A DNA stretch of 34,156 nucleotides, from positions 1 to 34,156 of the IMG/VR virus record IMGVR_UViG_3300031951_000671. One strand, 5' to 3'. Made by a program: the position numbers and the translations under genes. Under the pieces are notes generated by a model. It saw nothing but the letters and a program-made list of their open reading frames with translations. It had not been told where the DNA came from and did not search any database. This DNA is from a virus. Of this stretch, positions 1-6,672 are shown piece after piece (within the stretch, counting starts at the first letter, position 1; each line of letters starts with the position of its first letter).

Positions 1-101
1 GTTTCCTGTGATTACGCATACGCAGAAAAATACCCATACCTGGATAGTGCCAGGAGGGTGTGCCAGTAGTGGAAGTGTTTATTTTAGATTAATTTTATAT
101 T

Positions 102-401
102 TTATTTCTTAGATGAATTGCATTTTCTGCACAAAACCATGACATTTTCCAGTATATTTGAGCCACCATTCGCCAGAGATAATATATGGTCCGCCGTCAG
201 GTCATTTTTTGATCCACATCTTGAGCACCAGGGCTGTAGGGATCTGGCTAATCTACTTATCTTATTCCATTCATGATCGTATTGTTTATTTCTTTCTTTT
301 CTCTTGGGATCCCTTGCCTCTATTGCATTCTTGCAATCTCTACAGATACCGCCACGAGATATGATGCCACAATATAAACAAGGTGAATTAAATTTCTTCA
401 T
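102..401 (-). CDS. HNH endonuclease
   Basis: 99-residue HNH nuclease, expected to cut double-stranded DNA with one metal ion. The amino end has a zinc-binding pair (CLYC near residue 8, CRDC near 20). The core has CSRC near residue 59, then the ADHI motif carrying the catalytic Asp-His near residue 70, a GG-N-L stretch and the closing CRKCN motif. The size is normal for phage HNH proteins. It overlaps the gene before it by 14 bases. In HK97-like phages an HNH protein often sits just before the small terminase and assists genome cutting. Here it is the last gene at the left edge, while the small terminase is the first gene at the right edge, so they would be neighbours if the molecule is circular or circularly permuted. 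A free-standing homing endonuclease is the alternative. Confidence 0.85.
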   Translation of the reverse strand: MKKFNSPCLYCGIISRGGICRDCKNAIEARDPKRKERNKQYDHEWNKISRLARSLQPWCSRCGSKNDLTADHILSLANGGSNILENVMVLCRKCNSSKK

Positions 402-621
402 TATTATTTATATTATTTTCTATTGAACATTCTTCACAGTCATGATCTTCTTCATTATCGTAGTTCTCATACTTGACCATGGCACCCATATGTCCATTGA
501 ATAATGTTAGTGCAGTTAGTGTTCCTCTGTTTAATAGGGACTCAACACCATCAAAGGATAACTTCTCATCTGTCTCTAATCCTACTTGAACTGGTCCTAT
601 TACTAAATGTAGATTATACAT
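388..621 (-). CDS. Hypothetical acidic small protein
   Basis: 77-residue protein I do not recognise. The first 50 residues look like a small folded domain, and the end is very acidic and Asn-rich with a CEEC pair that could bind a metal. An AAAGGAA ribosome binding site lies seven bases before the ATG. It is the first gene after the promoter candidate at 702-730 and overlaps the HNH gene by 14 bases, so the two are probably translated from one short message. Confidence 0.6.
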   Translation of the reverse strand: MYNLHLVIGPVQVGLETDEKLSFDGVESLLNRGTLTALTLFNGHMGAMVKYENYDNEEDHDCEECSIENNINNNEEI

Positions 622-701
622 GGATTAGTTCCTTTATTGGGATTGATTGGTACTCTTTAGATTCCGCCCTGATTTTGGGTGCACAAAGTACAGACCCTCT
701 C

Positions 702-730
702 ATTATAGCAGAAATACTAAAAACTCGCAA
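702..730 (-). promoter_or_regulatory. Sigma70-type promoter candidate
   Basis: Minus strand TTGCGA (730-725), a 17-base spacer, then a perfect TATAAT (707-702). The bases just before the -10 box are TTTCTGC, like the TCTGC/TCTGG before two other promoters in this window. It overlaps the end of the 251-residue gene and would drive the genes at 621 and 401. Confidence 0.65.
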
Positions 731-1472
731 CTTCATTTCTTATCCTAACTATTGTAGATAAGTCATAGAGTCCATTCCTCTTGGGAACCTTATGGCTGTC
801 TATAACCTTCATGAGTTCTCTCTTGGTGATATTTAACCATAGACAGATAGCCTCTTCATCCAGCCAAAACCTTCTATCTGGATTAGCCATAGCCAACTGT
901 AATAATCTATATAGAGTCCAAGAACCTCTACATTTTAGGCAGTTTACCTCACCTAAGATCTGCTCAATATCTATTGCTATCTTACCCTTACATTGATCTG
1001 TTGGACATGGTATTCTTCTTGTCTTCTCTATGAAGGATTTAGTTACTGCTAATCCTTTGGCATGGATCTCTTTAACTTCCCTCGCAAAATCACCAATCCA
1101 GTCCTGTTGTAGGCTCCACCCTAAATGAGTAATGTGAAACTGGGCTGTTGCAGCAACCTCTGTCTCAATACTTGGATGCTTCCTCAACAGGGCTGGCGGT
1201 GTTAGGTTTCTACCTCTTCTGATCTTAGCCTCATATGTATGTAGGACTGGCAAGATATCCACAGCCATAGAGTAATCCATTGCTGCTACATTAAAGCCTA
1301 TTGACCTTTCAGAGTTTGGTGCTCCTGATCCAGTTCTACCTGGAACCAGGAATCCTTTTGCTTCTTGTTGCAGGGTAGGAATGTCAGAGAGTTGATCTCT
1401 CATAATACTCTCACAGCGTCTGCAAAGATACTTCTCATCTCTTGCATCATGCTGACATAGTTGACATTCCAT
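717..1472 (-). CDS. Zinc-finger and helix-turn-helix protein, function unknown
   Basis: 251-residue protein. The first 22 residues hold two CxxC pairs (CQLC, CRRC), a likely zinc ribbon. A second set of cysteines lies near residues 155-182 (CPTDQC and CLKC). The last 50 residues (EEAICLWLNITKRELMKVI and following) look like a DNA-binding winged or excisionase-type helix-turn-helix. This suggests a DNA-binding regulator, but I cannot assign a role. It follows a small membrane protein with an eight-base gap and carries the next promoter in its 3' end. Confidence 0.7.
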   Translation of the reverse strand: MECQLCQHDARDEKYLCRRCESIMRDQLSDIPTLQQEAKGFLVPGRTGSGAPNSERSIGFNVAAMDYSMAVDILPVLHTYEAKIRRGRNLTPPALLRKHPSIETEVAATAQFHITHLGWSLQQDWIGDFAREVKEIHAKGLAVTKSFIEKTRRIPCPTDQCKGKIAIDIEQILGEVNCLKCRGSWTLYRLLQLAMANPDRRFWLDEEAICLWLNITKRELMKVIDSHKVPKRNGLYDLSTIVRIRNEVASF

Positions 1473-1480
1473 TTGCGCCC

Positions 1481-1753
1481 CTATTTTTTCTCTAATTGTT
1501 TGAACAAGTCATCAACATTATCAAACTCTTGATATCCTTCTGGCTTTTGACTTTCTGCTTTTTCTTTTAGTTTCTCATTGATTGAGTCAAGAGTAGCAAG
1601 TCTTTCTTCCCATCTCTTTACCTTTACTCCAAGTAATGGAAGGATTATTAAGACTGGCCATCCAACTGCATATCCAAGGAAGCCCCAGATTAAAATACTT
1701 CTTGCACAAAAGAATGCTAATGATGCAGCAAGTATCATCCAAACAATATTCAT
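1481..1753 (-). CDS. Small membrane protein with coiled coil
   Basis: 90-residue protein. The first 45 residues form two hydrophobic segments (about 3-20 and 24-42) with a small Gly/Trp turn between them. The rest is charged and likely helical or coiled-coil, ending in Lys residues. It overlaps the previous gene in an ATGA junction, so translation is coupled. Function is not recognisable. A late-acting holin-like or host-membrane protein is possible. Confidence 0.65.
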   Translation of the reverse strand: MNIVWMILAASLAFFCARSILIWGFLGYAVGWPVLIILPLLGVKVKRWEERLATLDSINEKLKEKAESQKPEGYQEFDNVDDLFKQLEKK

Positions 1754-2139
1754 TTGTTGTCCTCGTTGTAGTCTATGAAGCCAATCTTTTCCATAGGCTT
1801 ATCACATGCACCACAAATGCTTTCAGTTATCTGAACACAGTCATCAGTCTTGCACCAATATATATCTTCCATTAGTTGCTCTCCAAACGCTTGTAGATGA
1901 ATGTAGTTTAAAGCATTAACTATTTTACGCTTCTTTGTTGCTTCTGGTATTTCTTTTATCTCGTACATTCCGCCACCTACTTCTTCTTCTTGTTTTCTGA
2001 TTCTATATTCTTCTTGGTATTCTCTGACGCATTCTCTACACTTGGTAAGGTACCTTGTAGTTGAGCCATGAGCATAAGCAAAGTACTTCTCTTGTAGCGG
2101 ATACTCAATGCCACACTTGATACAAACTCTTTTATCCAT
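1750..2139 (-). CDS. Zinc-finger protein, function unknown
   Basis: 129-residue protein. An amino-terminal CIKC...CREC zinc finger (residues 6-37) with an aromatic-rich loop is similar to the fingers that precede HNH or endonuclease VII domains in phages. A second cysteine group (CKTDDC, CGAC) lies near residues 96-112. There is no nuclease core. An AAGGAG sits upstream, within the end of the endonuclease VII gene. It may be a degenerate or stand-alone DNA-binding finger. Confidence 0.6.
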   Translation of the reverse strand: MDKRVCIKCGIEYPLQEKYFAYAHGSTTRYLTKCRECVREYQEEYRIRKQEEEVGGGMYEIKEIPEATKKRKIVNALNYIHLQAFGEQLMEDIYWCKTDDCVQITESICGACDKPMEKIGFIDYNEDNK

Positions 2140-2143
2140 TTCA

Positions 2144-2845
2144 TTACCACTCCTTGTACTTTCCTTGAGGATCTACAAATACATCATGAAGTGTTTTGAT
2201 ATTGTCAAGTTTCTTACGACGAGCAGTGTAGTCTTGTAGGTACTTTATGATGCCATCTCTCTTTGGATAATCATCTCTTAGAGTACCCTTTTCGTAACGG
2301 CCAATTGCTGTGTTGCATGAATTACAAACAATGCCTCTTACACATTCACCACATGAAGTCTTACCAGGGCAACAAGCATGGTCATGGTCTACATGTAAAT
2401 GACGGTCTGATGCAGTTCCTGTTGCTGCTCCACAAATATTGCAACCATTTTCAGCAAGAGCAGTCCATTGTTCTACTGTCATCTTATACTTATGCCAGAT
2501 TCTACTCTCAAGAGAATATAGATTTCCCTTGTAAACTTTTCCGTTTATGGTTCTGTAGAATTGCTTTTCTTGGTCTAATGGTAGAACTTCTTTTAGAATA
2601 TCTGTTCTTCCATAATCTCTTACACGATCATAGTGTAAACGGCAGTAGCCTTTTGCATAATGTCTTCTATCGCATTGGTCTACTGTACAGGTAAATTTAC
2701 CAGATGTTCTGCTTACCCTTAAATTGTATCCATTTCGGCATGACTTGCATTTGAAGTCAACACCAAATTTATATTTCTTAAAAGCATCTGTATTATAGAA
2801 TTCTGATAATGCTTTTTCTTGCTTGCATTCTGAACATGTTTTCAT
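2144..2845 (-). CDS. Recombination endonuclease VII-like nuclease
   Basis: 233-residue protein of the T4 endonuclease VII (His-Me finger) family, which cleaves branched DNA such as Holliday junctions. Order: a zinc finger at residues 4-36 (CSEC...CKSC), a second Cys/His group at 53-71, a YKMTVEQW segment at 120-127 typical of the family start, CNIC at 135-138, the catalytic HVDHDH at 151-156, and the CVRGIVCNSCN motif at 168-178. Phages use such enzymes to resolve branched DNA before packaging, and mobile versions also exist. It starts in a TAATG overlap with the small zinc-ribbon gene. Confidence 0.88.
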   Translation of the reverse strand: MKTCSECKQEKALSEFYNTDAFKKYKFGVDFKCKSCRNGYNLRVSRTSGKFTCTVDQCDRRHYAKGYCRLHYDRVRDYGRTDILKEVLPLDQEKQFYRTINGKVYKGNLYSLESRIWHKYKMTVEQWTALAENGCNICGAATGTASDRHLHVDHDHACCPGKTSCGECVRGIVCNSCNTAIGRYEKGTLRDDYPKRDGIIKYLQDYTARRKKLDNIKTLHDVFVDPQGKYKEW

Positions 2846-2994
2846 TATGCGTATACCTCCAGAAATTCTCTGACGGTTATTACGCCTTTGTATTCGTTAC
2901 ATGGTGCACAGAATTGTGTCTTTGTGTAATCAATTGCGTCTGCGATAAATCCCTCGCAAAATACGCACATTAAACTATCTAAGTTTTTGTTCAT
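2845..2994 (-). CDS. Small zinc-ribbon protein
   Basis: 49-residue protein with two CxxC pairs (CVFC at residues 10-13 and CAPC at 29-32), so probably a zinc ribbon. Its stop codon overlaps the start of the endonuclease VII gene as TAATG, which supports it as a real, translationally coupled gene. It is the first gene after the promoter candidate at 3045-3073. An AAAGGA site lies ten bases before the ATG. Function unknown; it may be a partner of the nuclease. Confidence 0.7.
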   Translation of the reverse strand: MNKNLDSLMCVFCEGFIADAIDYTKTQFCAPCNEYKGVITVREFLEVYA

Positions 2995-3044
2995 AGTCTC
3001 AATTTCCTTTGTTAGTATTTACAGTCTTTCAACTGCATACTATA

Positions 3045-3073
3045 AGTATACCAGATGTTTCTGTATATTGCAA
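3045..3073 (-). promoter_or_regulatory. Sigma70-type promoter candidate
   Basis: Minus strand TTGCAA (3073-3068), a 17-base spacer ending CATCTGG, then TATACT (3050-3045). The same spacing and a similar spacer end occur at 5202-5230. The -10 box overlaps a short inverted repeat ATACT-TAT-AGTAT. The promoter lies just past the glycosyltransferase gene and before the zinc-ribbon and endonuclease VII genes. Confidence 0.7.
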
Positions 3074-3104
3074 ACTCTTAGCCATATTTATCAGACATGA
3101 CTGG

Positions 3105-4163
3105 TCAAACTTGATAAAATCCATCTTCCCATAATGTTAATAATCTCTTAAAATATGCCTCAAATTGATATCTAATCATATCAGTAGAGTATTTTGCATA
3201 TGTGTCTGTGGCTATTTTCCTTGGATCTAATTTCTTTACCAGTTCCGCCGCCTCAATAAACTGAGCCAGAGTATTGCATCTAAAGCCATTAAAGCCGTTT
3301 TGGACGGTTTCTGTGAAGATACCCATATCAGTTGTTATGACAGGTGTTCCTGTGGCCATAGACTGGATATGAACATTACAGAAGGGTTCCTGATAGATGG
3401 TTGGTGTAAATGTAGCAATTGCTCCACCAAGTAAAGCAGCCCTGTCGTTAGCCTTTACCTCACCTATGTAAGTTCCATAAGGTGGAATATAGTCTCCAGA
3501 TCCTGCCATAATTAATTTAACGCCTAATCGTTCACAGGCTTGGCTTGCTATGTCTACGCCTTTGCGTTGAGTCATACGACCCATATAAAGATAATAATCT
3601 TTTTTCTCTAACTGCATCGGAAAATCTTCTACATCGTAATAACCATTTACAACGCCATCAAAGAAATTAATATCAATAGATGCAGCATTTCTAAATTGTG
3701 CTGACACAGCAGAACGCCATGTGTTTGATTCAAAGACTTTATATTTAGCAAATACTCCAGAGTAACCAATGCCCCATTCTACTGACATATGATCAGGAAA
3801 TGCATCTGCTATTGGCTTTTGAGCAGTGCCTCCTATAAGGCAGATAAAATCTTTTTGTTGAATGTGTCTTGCAATTGTTTGAATGGCATTACGATTAAAT
3901 ATCTGCCAATGTGGAAGAGTGTTATCAAATGAAGCAGATGTATAGTGCTTGTCTCCTACTGCTTCTAATCTATCTTGTTCTGGTAAGCATTGAATGTAGT
4001 CTGTCACATTTGCATCTGTACCTGGACCAGAGCCATATAGAAATACCTCATGACCAAGGGAAGTCATCATGTTGGCAAATCCAATAACTTTTTCGGTATA
4101 AGCGCAACTACTGAACTCTTTGGTTACTTGTGTATGAGGTAAAGCAACTAAGTGGAAACGCAT
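3105..4163 (-). CDS. Glycosyltransferase, GT4-like
   Basis: 352-residue GT-B glycosyltransferase. The carboxy half has the GT4 landmarks: YMGRMTQRKGVDIA near residue 193, a GEVKANDRAALLGGA stretch, then YQEPFCNVHIQSMATGTPVI, and an ETVQNGFNGF loop. The usual E-x7-E donor motif reads E-x7-Q. It should transfer a sugar from a nucleotide donor (often GDP-mannose or UDP-sugar) to a glycan or protein. The start overlaps the preceding small gene as TAATG. It lies apart from the main sugar cassette, separated by the lysis genes. It may act on the same virion or host glycan. Confidence 0.85.
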   Translation of the reverse strand: MRFHLVALPHTQVTKEFSSCAYTEKVIGFANMMTSLGHEVFLYGSGPGTDANVTDYIQCLPEQDRLEAVGDKHYTSASFDNTLPHWQIFNRNAIQTIARHIQQKDFICLIGGTAQKPIADAFPDHMSVEWGIGYSGVFAKYKVFESNTWRSAVSAQFRNAASIDINFFDGVVNGYYDVEDFPMQLEKKDYYLYMGRMTQRKGVDIASQACERLGVKLIMAGSGDYIPPYGTYIGEVKANDRAALLGGAIATFTPTIYQEPFCNVHIQSMATGTPVITTDMGIFTETVQNGFNGFRCNTLAQFIEAAELVKKLDPRKIATDTYAKYSTDMIRYQFEAYFKRLLTLWEDGFYQV

Positions 4164-4321
4164 TACTTACAGCAACCGTCTTCACAATCGCATTCAATCA
4201 GATCTTGTTCCATATTGTAAATAAGAAAATCTAATTGCTCAAGTGCATTGATTAATGCTATCTTGATTCCAATCAATTCCTCAGCAGGGTACTTCTGGTA
4301 GTTCTGGTTGTTCATATTCAT
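4163..4321 (-). CDS. Small Cys-rich-tail protein coupled to glycosyltransferase
   Basis: 52-residue protein not previously evident because it is short. A GGAGG ribosome binding site lies seven bases before the ATG at 4321. A second in-frame ATG at 4315 is less well placed. The middle is a predicted helix (ELIGIKIALINALEQLDFLI). The end is acidic with four cysteines (C-x-C and adjacent CC). The stop overlaps the glycosyltransferase ATG as TAATG. It overlaps the preceding gene by 41 bases. Function unknown. Confidence 0.6.
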   Translation of the reverse strand: MNMNNQNYQKYPAEELIGIKIALINALEQLDFLIYNMEQDLIECDCEDGCCK

Positions 4322-4475
4322 TATTGGTCCTCCCATTGCTCAGTTCCTCCATTACTTGTTGTCGTATTAACTGCGTCAAATTCAAAATCCATTGATTTGC
4401 CATTTCTAATTGCTGTGGATCATCTGATGACAGAATAATGTCTCCATCAACAAACTGCCATTTATTGTTTTCCAT
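4281..4475 (-). CDS. Hypothetical protein
   Basis: 64-residue protein. A short beta-like start with DGDIILSSDDPQQLEMAN is followed by a helix (QWILNLTQLIRQQVMEEL) and an acidic, Pro-rich tail. A GGAGA site sits before the ATG. It overlaps the gene before it by 14 bases and the gene after it by 41. No recognisable family. Confidence 0.55.
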   Translation of the reverse strand: MENNKWQFVDGDIILSSDDPQQLEMANQWILNLTQLIRQQVMEELSNGRTNNEYEQPELPEVPC

Positions 4476-4686
4476 AGTTGTCTCCGTTATATCGTTTGTT
4501 TCTTACATCTGCAAGTGTACTACCTATGTTAGGTAAGTCTTTTCCTGGATTCCGCTTTTGGTAAGCAGTGATGTATCTTTCAAGATATTCATCTACTAAT
4601 TGTAGCACTTCTTCATCAGTCATGTTATTTATATCTGATTCATTGTTGTGTTTCCAAAATCTTGATAGCAATCCTGGTTCTTTCAT
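4462..4686 (-). CDS. Hypothetical protein
   Basis: 74-residue charged protein, probably mostly helical (MTDEEVLQLVDEYLERYITAYQKR). It begins in an ATGA overlap with the small membrane protein, so it is coupled to it. Function not recognisable. Confidence 0.55.
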   Translation of the reverse strand: MKEPGLLSRFWKHNNESDINNMTDEEVLQLVDEYLERYITAYQKRNPGKDLPNIGSTLADVRNKRYNGDNYGKQ

Positions 4687-4790
4687 TTGTTACCTGTCCA
4701 AAGATAAAGGGCAAAGGCTGCTCCAAGCCCAATTGTTAAATTGCCTAAAATTATTCCTAAAGCACAACCACCAATAATATACTTCATCAT
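4683..4790 (-). CDS. Tiny membrane protein
   Basis: 35 residues with one long hydrophobic, Gly-rich stretch (residues 5-31), almost certainly membrane-inserted. A perfect AGGAGG lies upstream. The ATG at 4790 is four bases from it, and a second in-frame ATG at 4787 is seven bases away and may be the real start. The stop overlaps the next gene as ATGA. It is the first clearly translated gene after the promoter at 5202-5230. Confidence 0.7.
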   Translation of the reverse strand: MMKYIIGGCALGIILGNLTIGLGAAFALYLWTGNK

Positions 4791-4800
4791 ATTTCCTCCT

Positions 4801-5201
4801 GAATTGTCTAAATATAATTTTTAATATTTAAACATGCAAAGGCCCTATCCTTGTGTCCTCTAATGAATTGGCTTTTTAATATTATATATAAGGAACTATA
4901 TAACACCTAAAACATTAAATCCAATGATAATTCATTGACCTGGAGCGTTCACTAAATATATTTCTATATTTAACACACAACACTTTGATCCTCCCAGTGA
5001 CACGACCAAATGTGGATAGGCTACATTGTTTTGTAGATTTATAATTTTTTCTAATATGAACGAAGGGATAAACGCCTTTGTAAAGAAACCTTCTTGCGTA
5101 TAAAACTATGTGTGCTCGTCGTATACTTATGTCCATATTTATCTATTCAGTTGTTTGGCAGTCTTTTTAAAGAGTGACTTTCCATATAGACTCTTGGTAC
5201 T
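4801..5201 (-). other. Leader region of about 400 bases without a convincing gene
   Basis: Between the promoter candidate at 5202-5230 and the first good ribosome binding site at 4795-4800. It holds one open frame of 73 codons (4915-5136) with no ribosome binding site and an unusually basic, low-quality protein. The lower part (4801-4910) is very A+T-rich. I looked for a tRNA and found no T-loop or acceptor pairing. It could be an untranslated leader or a noncoding RNA. Confidence 0.4.
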
Positions 5202-5230
5202 ATTGTAGCAGATGAGTTTTTCTATTGCAA
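5202..5230 (-). promoter_or_regulatory. Sigma70-type promoter candidate
   Basis: Minus strand TTGCAA (5230-5225), 17-base spacer ending CATCTGC, then TACAAT (5207-5202). It lies eight bases beyond the U-tract of the terminator at 5239-5286, the usual end-of-one-operon, start-of-next layout. It would drive the small genes and the GT4 glycosyltransferase at 4790-3105. Confidence 0.72.
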
Positions 5231-5238
5231 ATTCCCGC

Positions 5239-5286
5239 AAAAAAAAATAACCTCCAAGGCGGAAATTGAGATAACTACCTTGGAGG
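5239..5286 (-). terminator. Intrinsic terminator after lysis genes
   Basis: Perfect 9-base inverted repeat CCTCCAAGG / CCTTGGAGG (5278-5286 and 5251-5259) with an 18-base loop, followed on the minus strand by TTA and nine T. It lies 89 bases after the stop of the transglycosylase-like gene. Confidence 0.85.
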
Positions 5287-5374
5287 CTATAGTCAGGAGG
5301 TGTTCTGACATTTATTATTGATTATGGCAACCAATATAATTATTATACCATCACGACTTGTATCATGTCAAACT

Positions 5375-5776
5375 CTAATACCAGCCTTTATTTTTGAAGT
5401 GTTCCCATGCATTACATGGATGAACATGTCTTCTTGAAATATATGAAAGGGTAGCAACTAATTGTGCTATTCCCGCATTGGATTTTTTCATGCCTAATCC
5501 TTCGTAAGTTGAATCAAGCATTTGGCCTATTCCACTGGCTGTAGAAATTGGATTTTCTGCTTTAGGATTCCAGGCTGATTCTTTTCCTATCAACTTGGTA
5601 AAGCATGAGAATTGTTCTTTTGTTAGCAATTCTTTCGCTACCGCCTTTGCATTGACCTGCATCATTGGAGGTCTTGGCTCATAAACTACTGGAACTGCTG
5701 GTTGTGGAGTACTTACTTGTAATAATAAAACTGCTATGACTACAAATAATCCTCCGATTATTGTATTTTTATTAAT
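5375..5776 (-). CDS. Membrane-anchored lytic transglycosylase-like protein (ATT start)
   Basis: Transglycosylase SLT-like domain that would cleave peptidoglycan glycan strands. The ATG at 5665 gives 96 residues with the family core: KLIGKESAWNPKAENP carrying the catalytic Glu, then SASGIGQML-like text (STASGIGQML) and the aromatic end. In frame upstream, without a stop, lie 37 more codons that read as a signal anchor: short basic start (NKN), a run TIIGGLFVVIAVLLLQ, then a Pro-rich linker. No ATG, GTG or TTG occurs there. The only well-placed start is ATT at 5776, seven bases after AAGGAG, giving 133 residues. It follows a terminator and a 13-codon leader ORF and ends before a terminator. A cytoplasmic 96-residue form from 5665 is the alternative. 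Confidence 0.65.
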   Translation of the reverse strand: MNKNTIIGGLFVVIAVLLLQVSTPQPAVPVVYEPRPPMMQVNAKAVAKELLTKEQFSCFTKLIGKESAWNPKAENPISTASGIGQMLDSTYEGLGMKKSNAGIAQLVATLSYISRRHVHPCNAWEHFKNKGWY

Positions 5777-5813
5777 AGGTATTCTCCTTGGTTAGCCCCA
5801 TGAATCGCCCCAT
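5772..5813 (-). CDS. 13-codon leader peptide
   Basis: ATG at 5813 after AAGGA, reading MGRFMGLTKENTY and stop. The stop TAA (5774-5772) shares one base with the ATT start of the transglycosylase-like gene, and the AAGGAG for that gene lies inside this ORF. Such overlap is typical of termination-reinitiation coupling and could explain how an ATT codon is used. Confidence 0.4.
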   Translation of the reverse strand: MGRFMGLTKENTY

Positions 5814-5892
5814 GAGTTTCCTTCCAGATGCCCTTTAAAAGCCGTATAAGGCGATTTCAGACACTTTCAGGCCTTGGTTGTCCCGTTATGTT

Positions 5893-5919
5893 AAAAAGGC
5901 CCAGAATTGCTTCCAGGCC
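5893..5919 (-). terminator. Intrinsic terminator after holin
   Basis: Minus strand 9-pair stem (GGCCTGGAA with TTCTGGGCC, two G-U pairs) closed by a GCAA tetraloop and followed directly by TTTTT. It lies 69 bases after the holin stop codon. Confidence 0.85.
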
Positions 5920-5971
5920 CTCTGCAGTGATAGTCCAAATTCCCTTAAGTGTGAGTGTGACCTGACTGCAT

Positions 5972-6007
5972 AGTATAAGTATAGCAGTTATTTGCTATTT
6001 ACGCCAA
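5972..6007 (-). promoter_or_regulatory. Promoter candidate inside end of holin gene
   Basis: Minus strand TTGGCG (6007-6002), 18-base spacer ending ACTGC, then tandem TATACT boxes (5983-5978 and 5977-5972). The start of the predicted transcript (TATACT-TATA-C-TATGCAGT) matches the one at 3045 in all but one base. Any transcript would meet the terminator at 5893-5919 after about 75 bases. Confidence 0.45.
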
Positions 6008-6203
6008 ACTCTTTTTCATTTGGCTGTAGAGCCTTTGCTAAAGGTGCAAGCAAGCCTGCTAAAAATGCGTTTGCTAATACCTTTGGATCAGTGATTCCGC
6101 TCATGTAGAGGGCTACAACTGAGGCAAATGATGCTCTTGCCCATGACTGGGCCATTGCAATTGCTTTTTCTTTATTGGACTTTACGATTTTGGCTTTAGC
6201 CAT
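5988..6203 (-). CDS. Holin-like protein
   Basis: 71-residue protein with a basic amino end, one or two hydrophobic segments (WARASFASVVALYMSGI near 21-37 and VLANAFLAGLLAPLAKAL near 42-59) and a charged tail. Size, topology and position next to the endolysin fit a small phage holin, which would open the cytoplasmic membrane for the lysin at the end of infection. It overlaps the endolysin gene by eight bases and is followed by a strong terminator. Confidence 0.7.
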   Translation of the reverse strand: MAKAKIVKSNKEKAIAMAQSWARASFASVVALYMSGITDPKVLANAFLAGLLAPLAKALQPNEKEFGVNSK

Positions 6204-6672
6204 TTTTCTTACTCCTTCTTAGCCCCATATTTTTTATTCTTGCTTTTACTTCGTCAGGTGTTTCAACTATCTCAAAATGCATTTCGTCTTTGCGCTTTGC
6301 ATAGTCTCCGCCCCAACGAATTCCGTACTTGCTGCACAACTCTCTTATGATACGAGCCTGCTGCTTTGTAAAAGTATTTTCCGCATGTAATGGATGCTTA
6401 GTAGCGTTTAGATCTATGGCTGTTCCTGATGCGTGATTTGATAAATCAGAATCACTACCTCTAACATCCCTATAGGCGTATGCCCAATCGTCAAACACTC
6501 CCTCATCAATAGGTTCTACCTGAGCATGAAACTCAGCAGCAAAGGCAGTCAAGATTACTCCTGCGTCTTTCTGTAGTCTCATTTTCCTGTCAGTGCCCTT
6601 TATTTTAAAGATCTGTATGTCTATTTCTTTTTGATCTTTAGATGCTGGCCATCCATTTTGTGATTTTTGCAT
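6196..6672 (-). CDS. Endolysin, M15 (VanY-like) peptidase
   Basis: 158-residue zinc peptidase of the M15 family, which cuts peptide cross-links in peptidoglycan. The metal-site pattern is visible: SNHASGTAIDL with His80 and Asp87, and EMHFEI with the second His132. The WGGDY segment at 120-124 before it is also typical. There is no signal peptide and no separate cell-wall binding domain; the length matches single-domain phage M15 lysins. It starts as TAATG after a membrane protein and is followed by the holin. Confidence 0.88.
   Translation of the reverse strand: MQKSQNGWPASKDQKEIDIQIFKIKGTDRKMRLQKDAGVILTAFAAEFHAQVEPIDEGVFDDWAYAYRDVRGSDSDLSNHASGTAIDLNATKHPLHAENTFTKQQARIIRELCSKYGIRWGGDYAKRKDEMHFEIVETPDEVKARIKNMGLRRSKKNG

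Noticed and set aside
24-54. Hairpin CCTGG/CCAGG near the left edge after the HNH gene
   Set aside because: Five-pair stem, and the U-run starts about seven bases away. Too weak for a terminator call.
4915-5136. Open frame of 73 codons in the leader
   Set aside because: No ribosome binding site, not overlapped or coupled with a neighbour, and a basic, low-complexity product I cannot relate to anything. I leave it as noncoding unless conservation shows otherwise.
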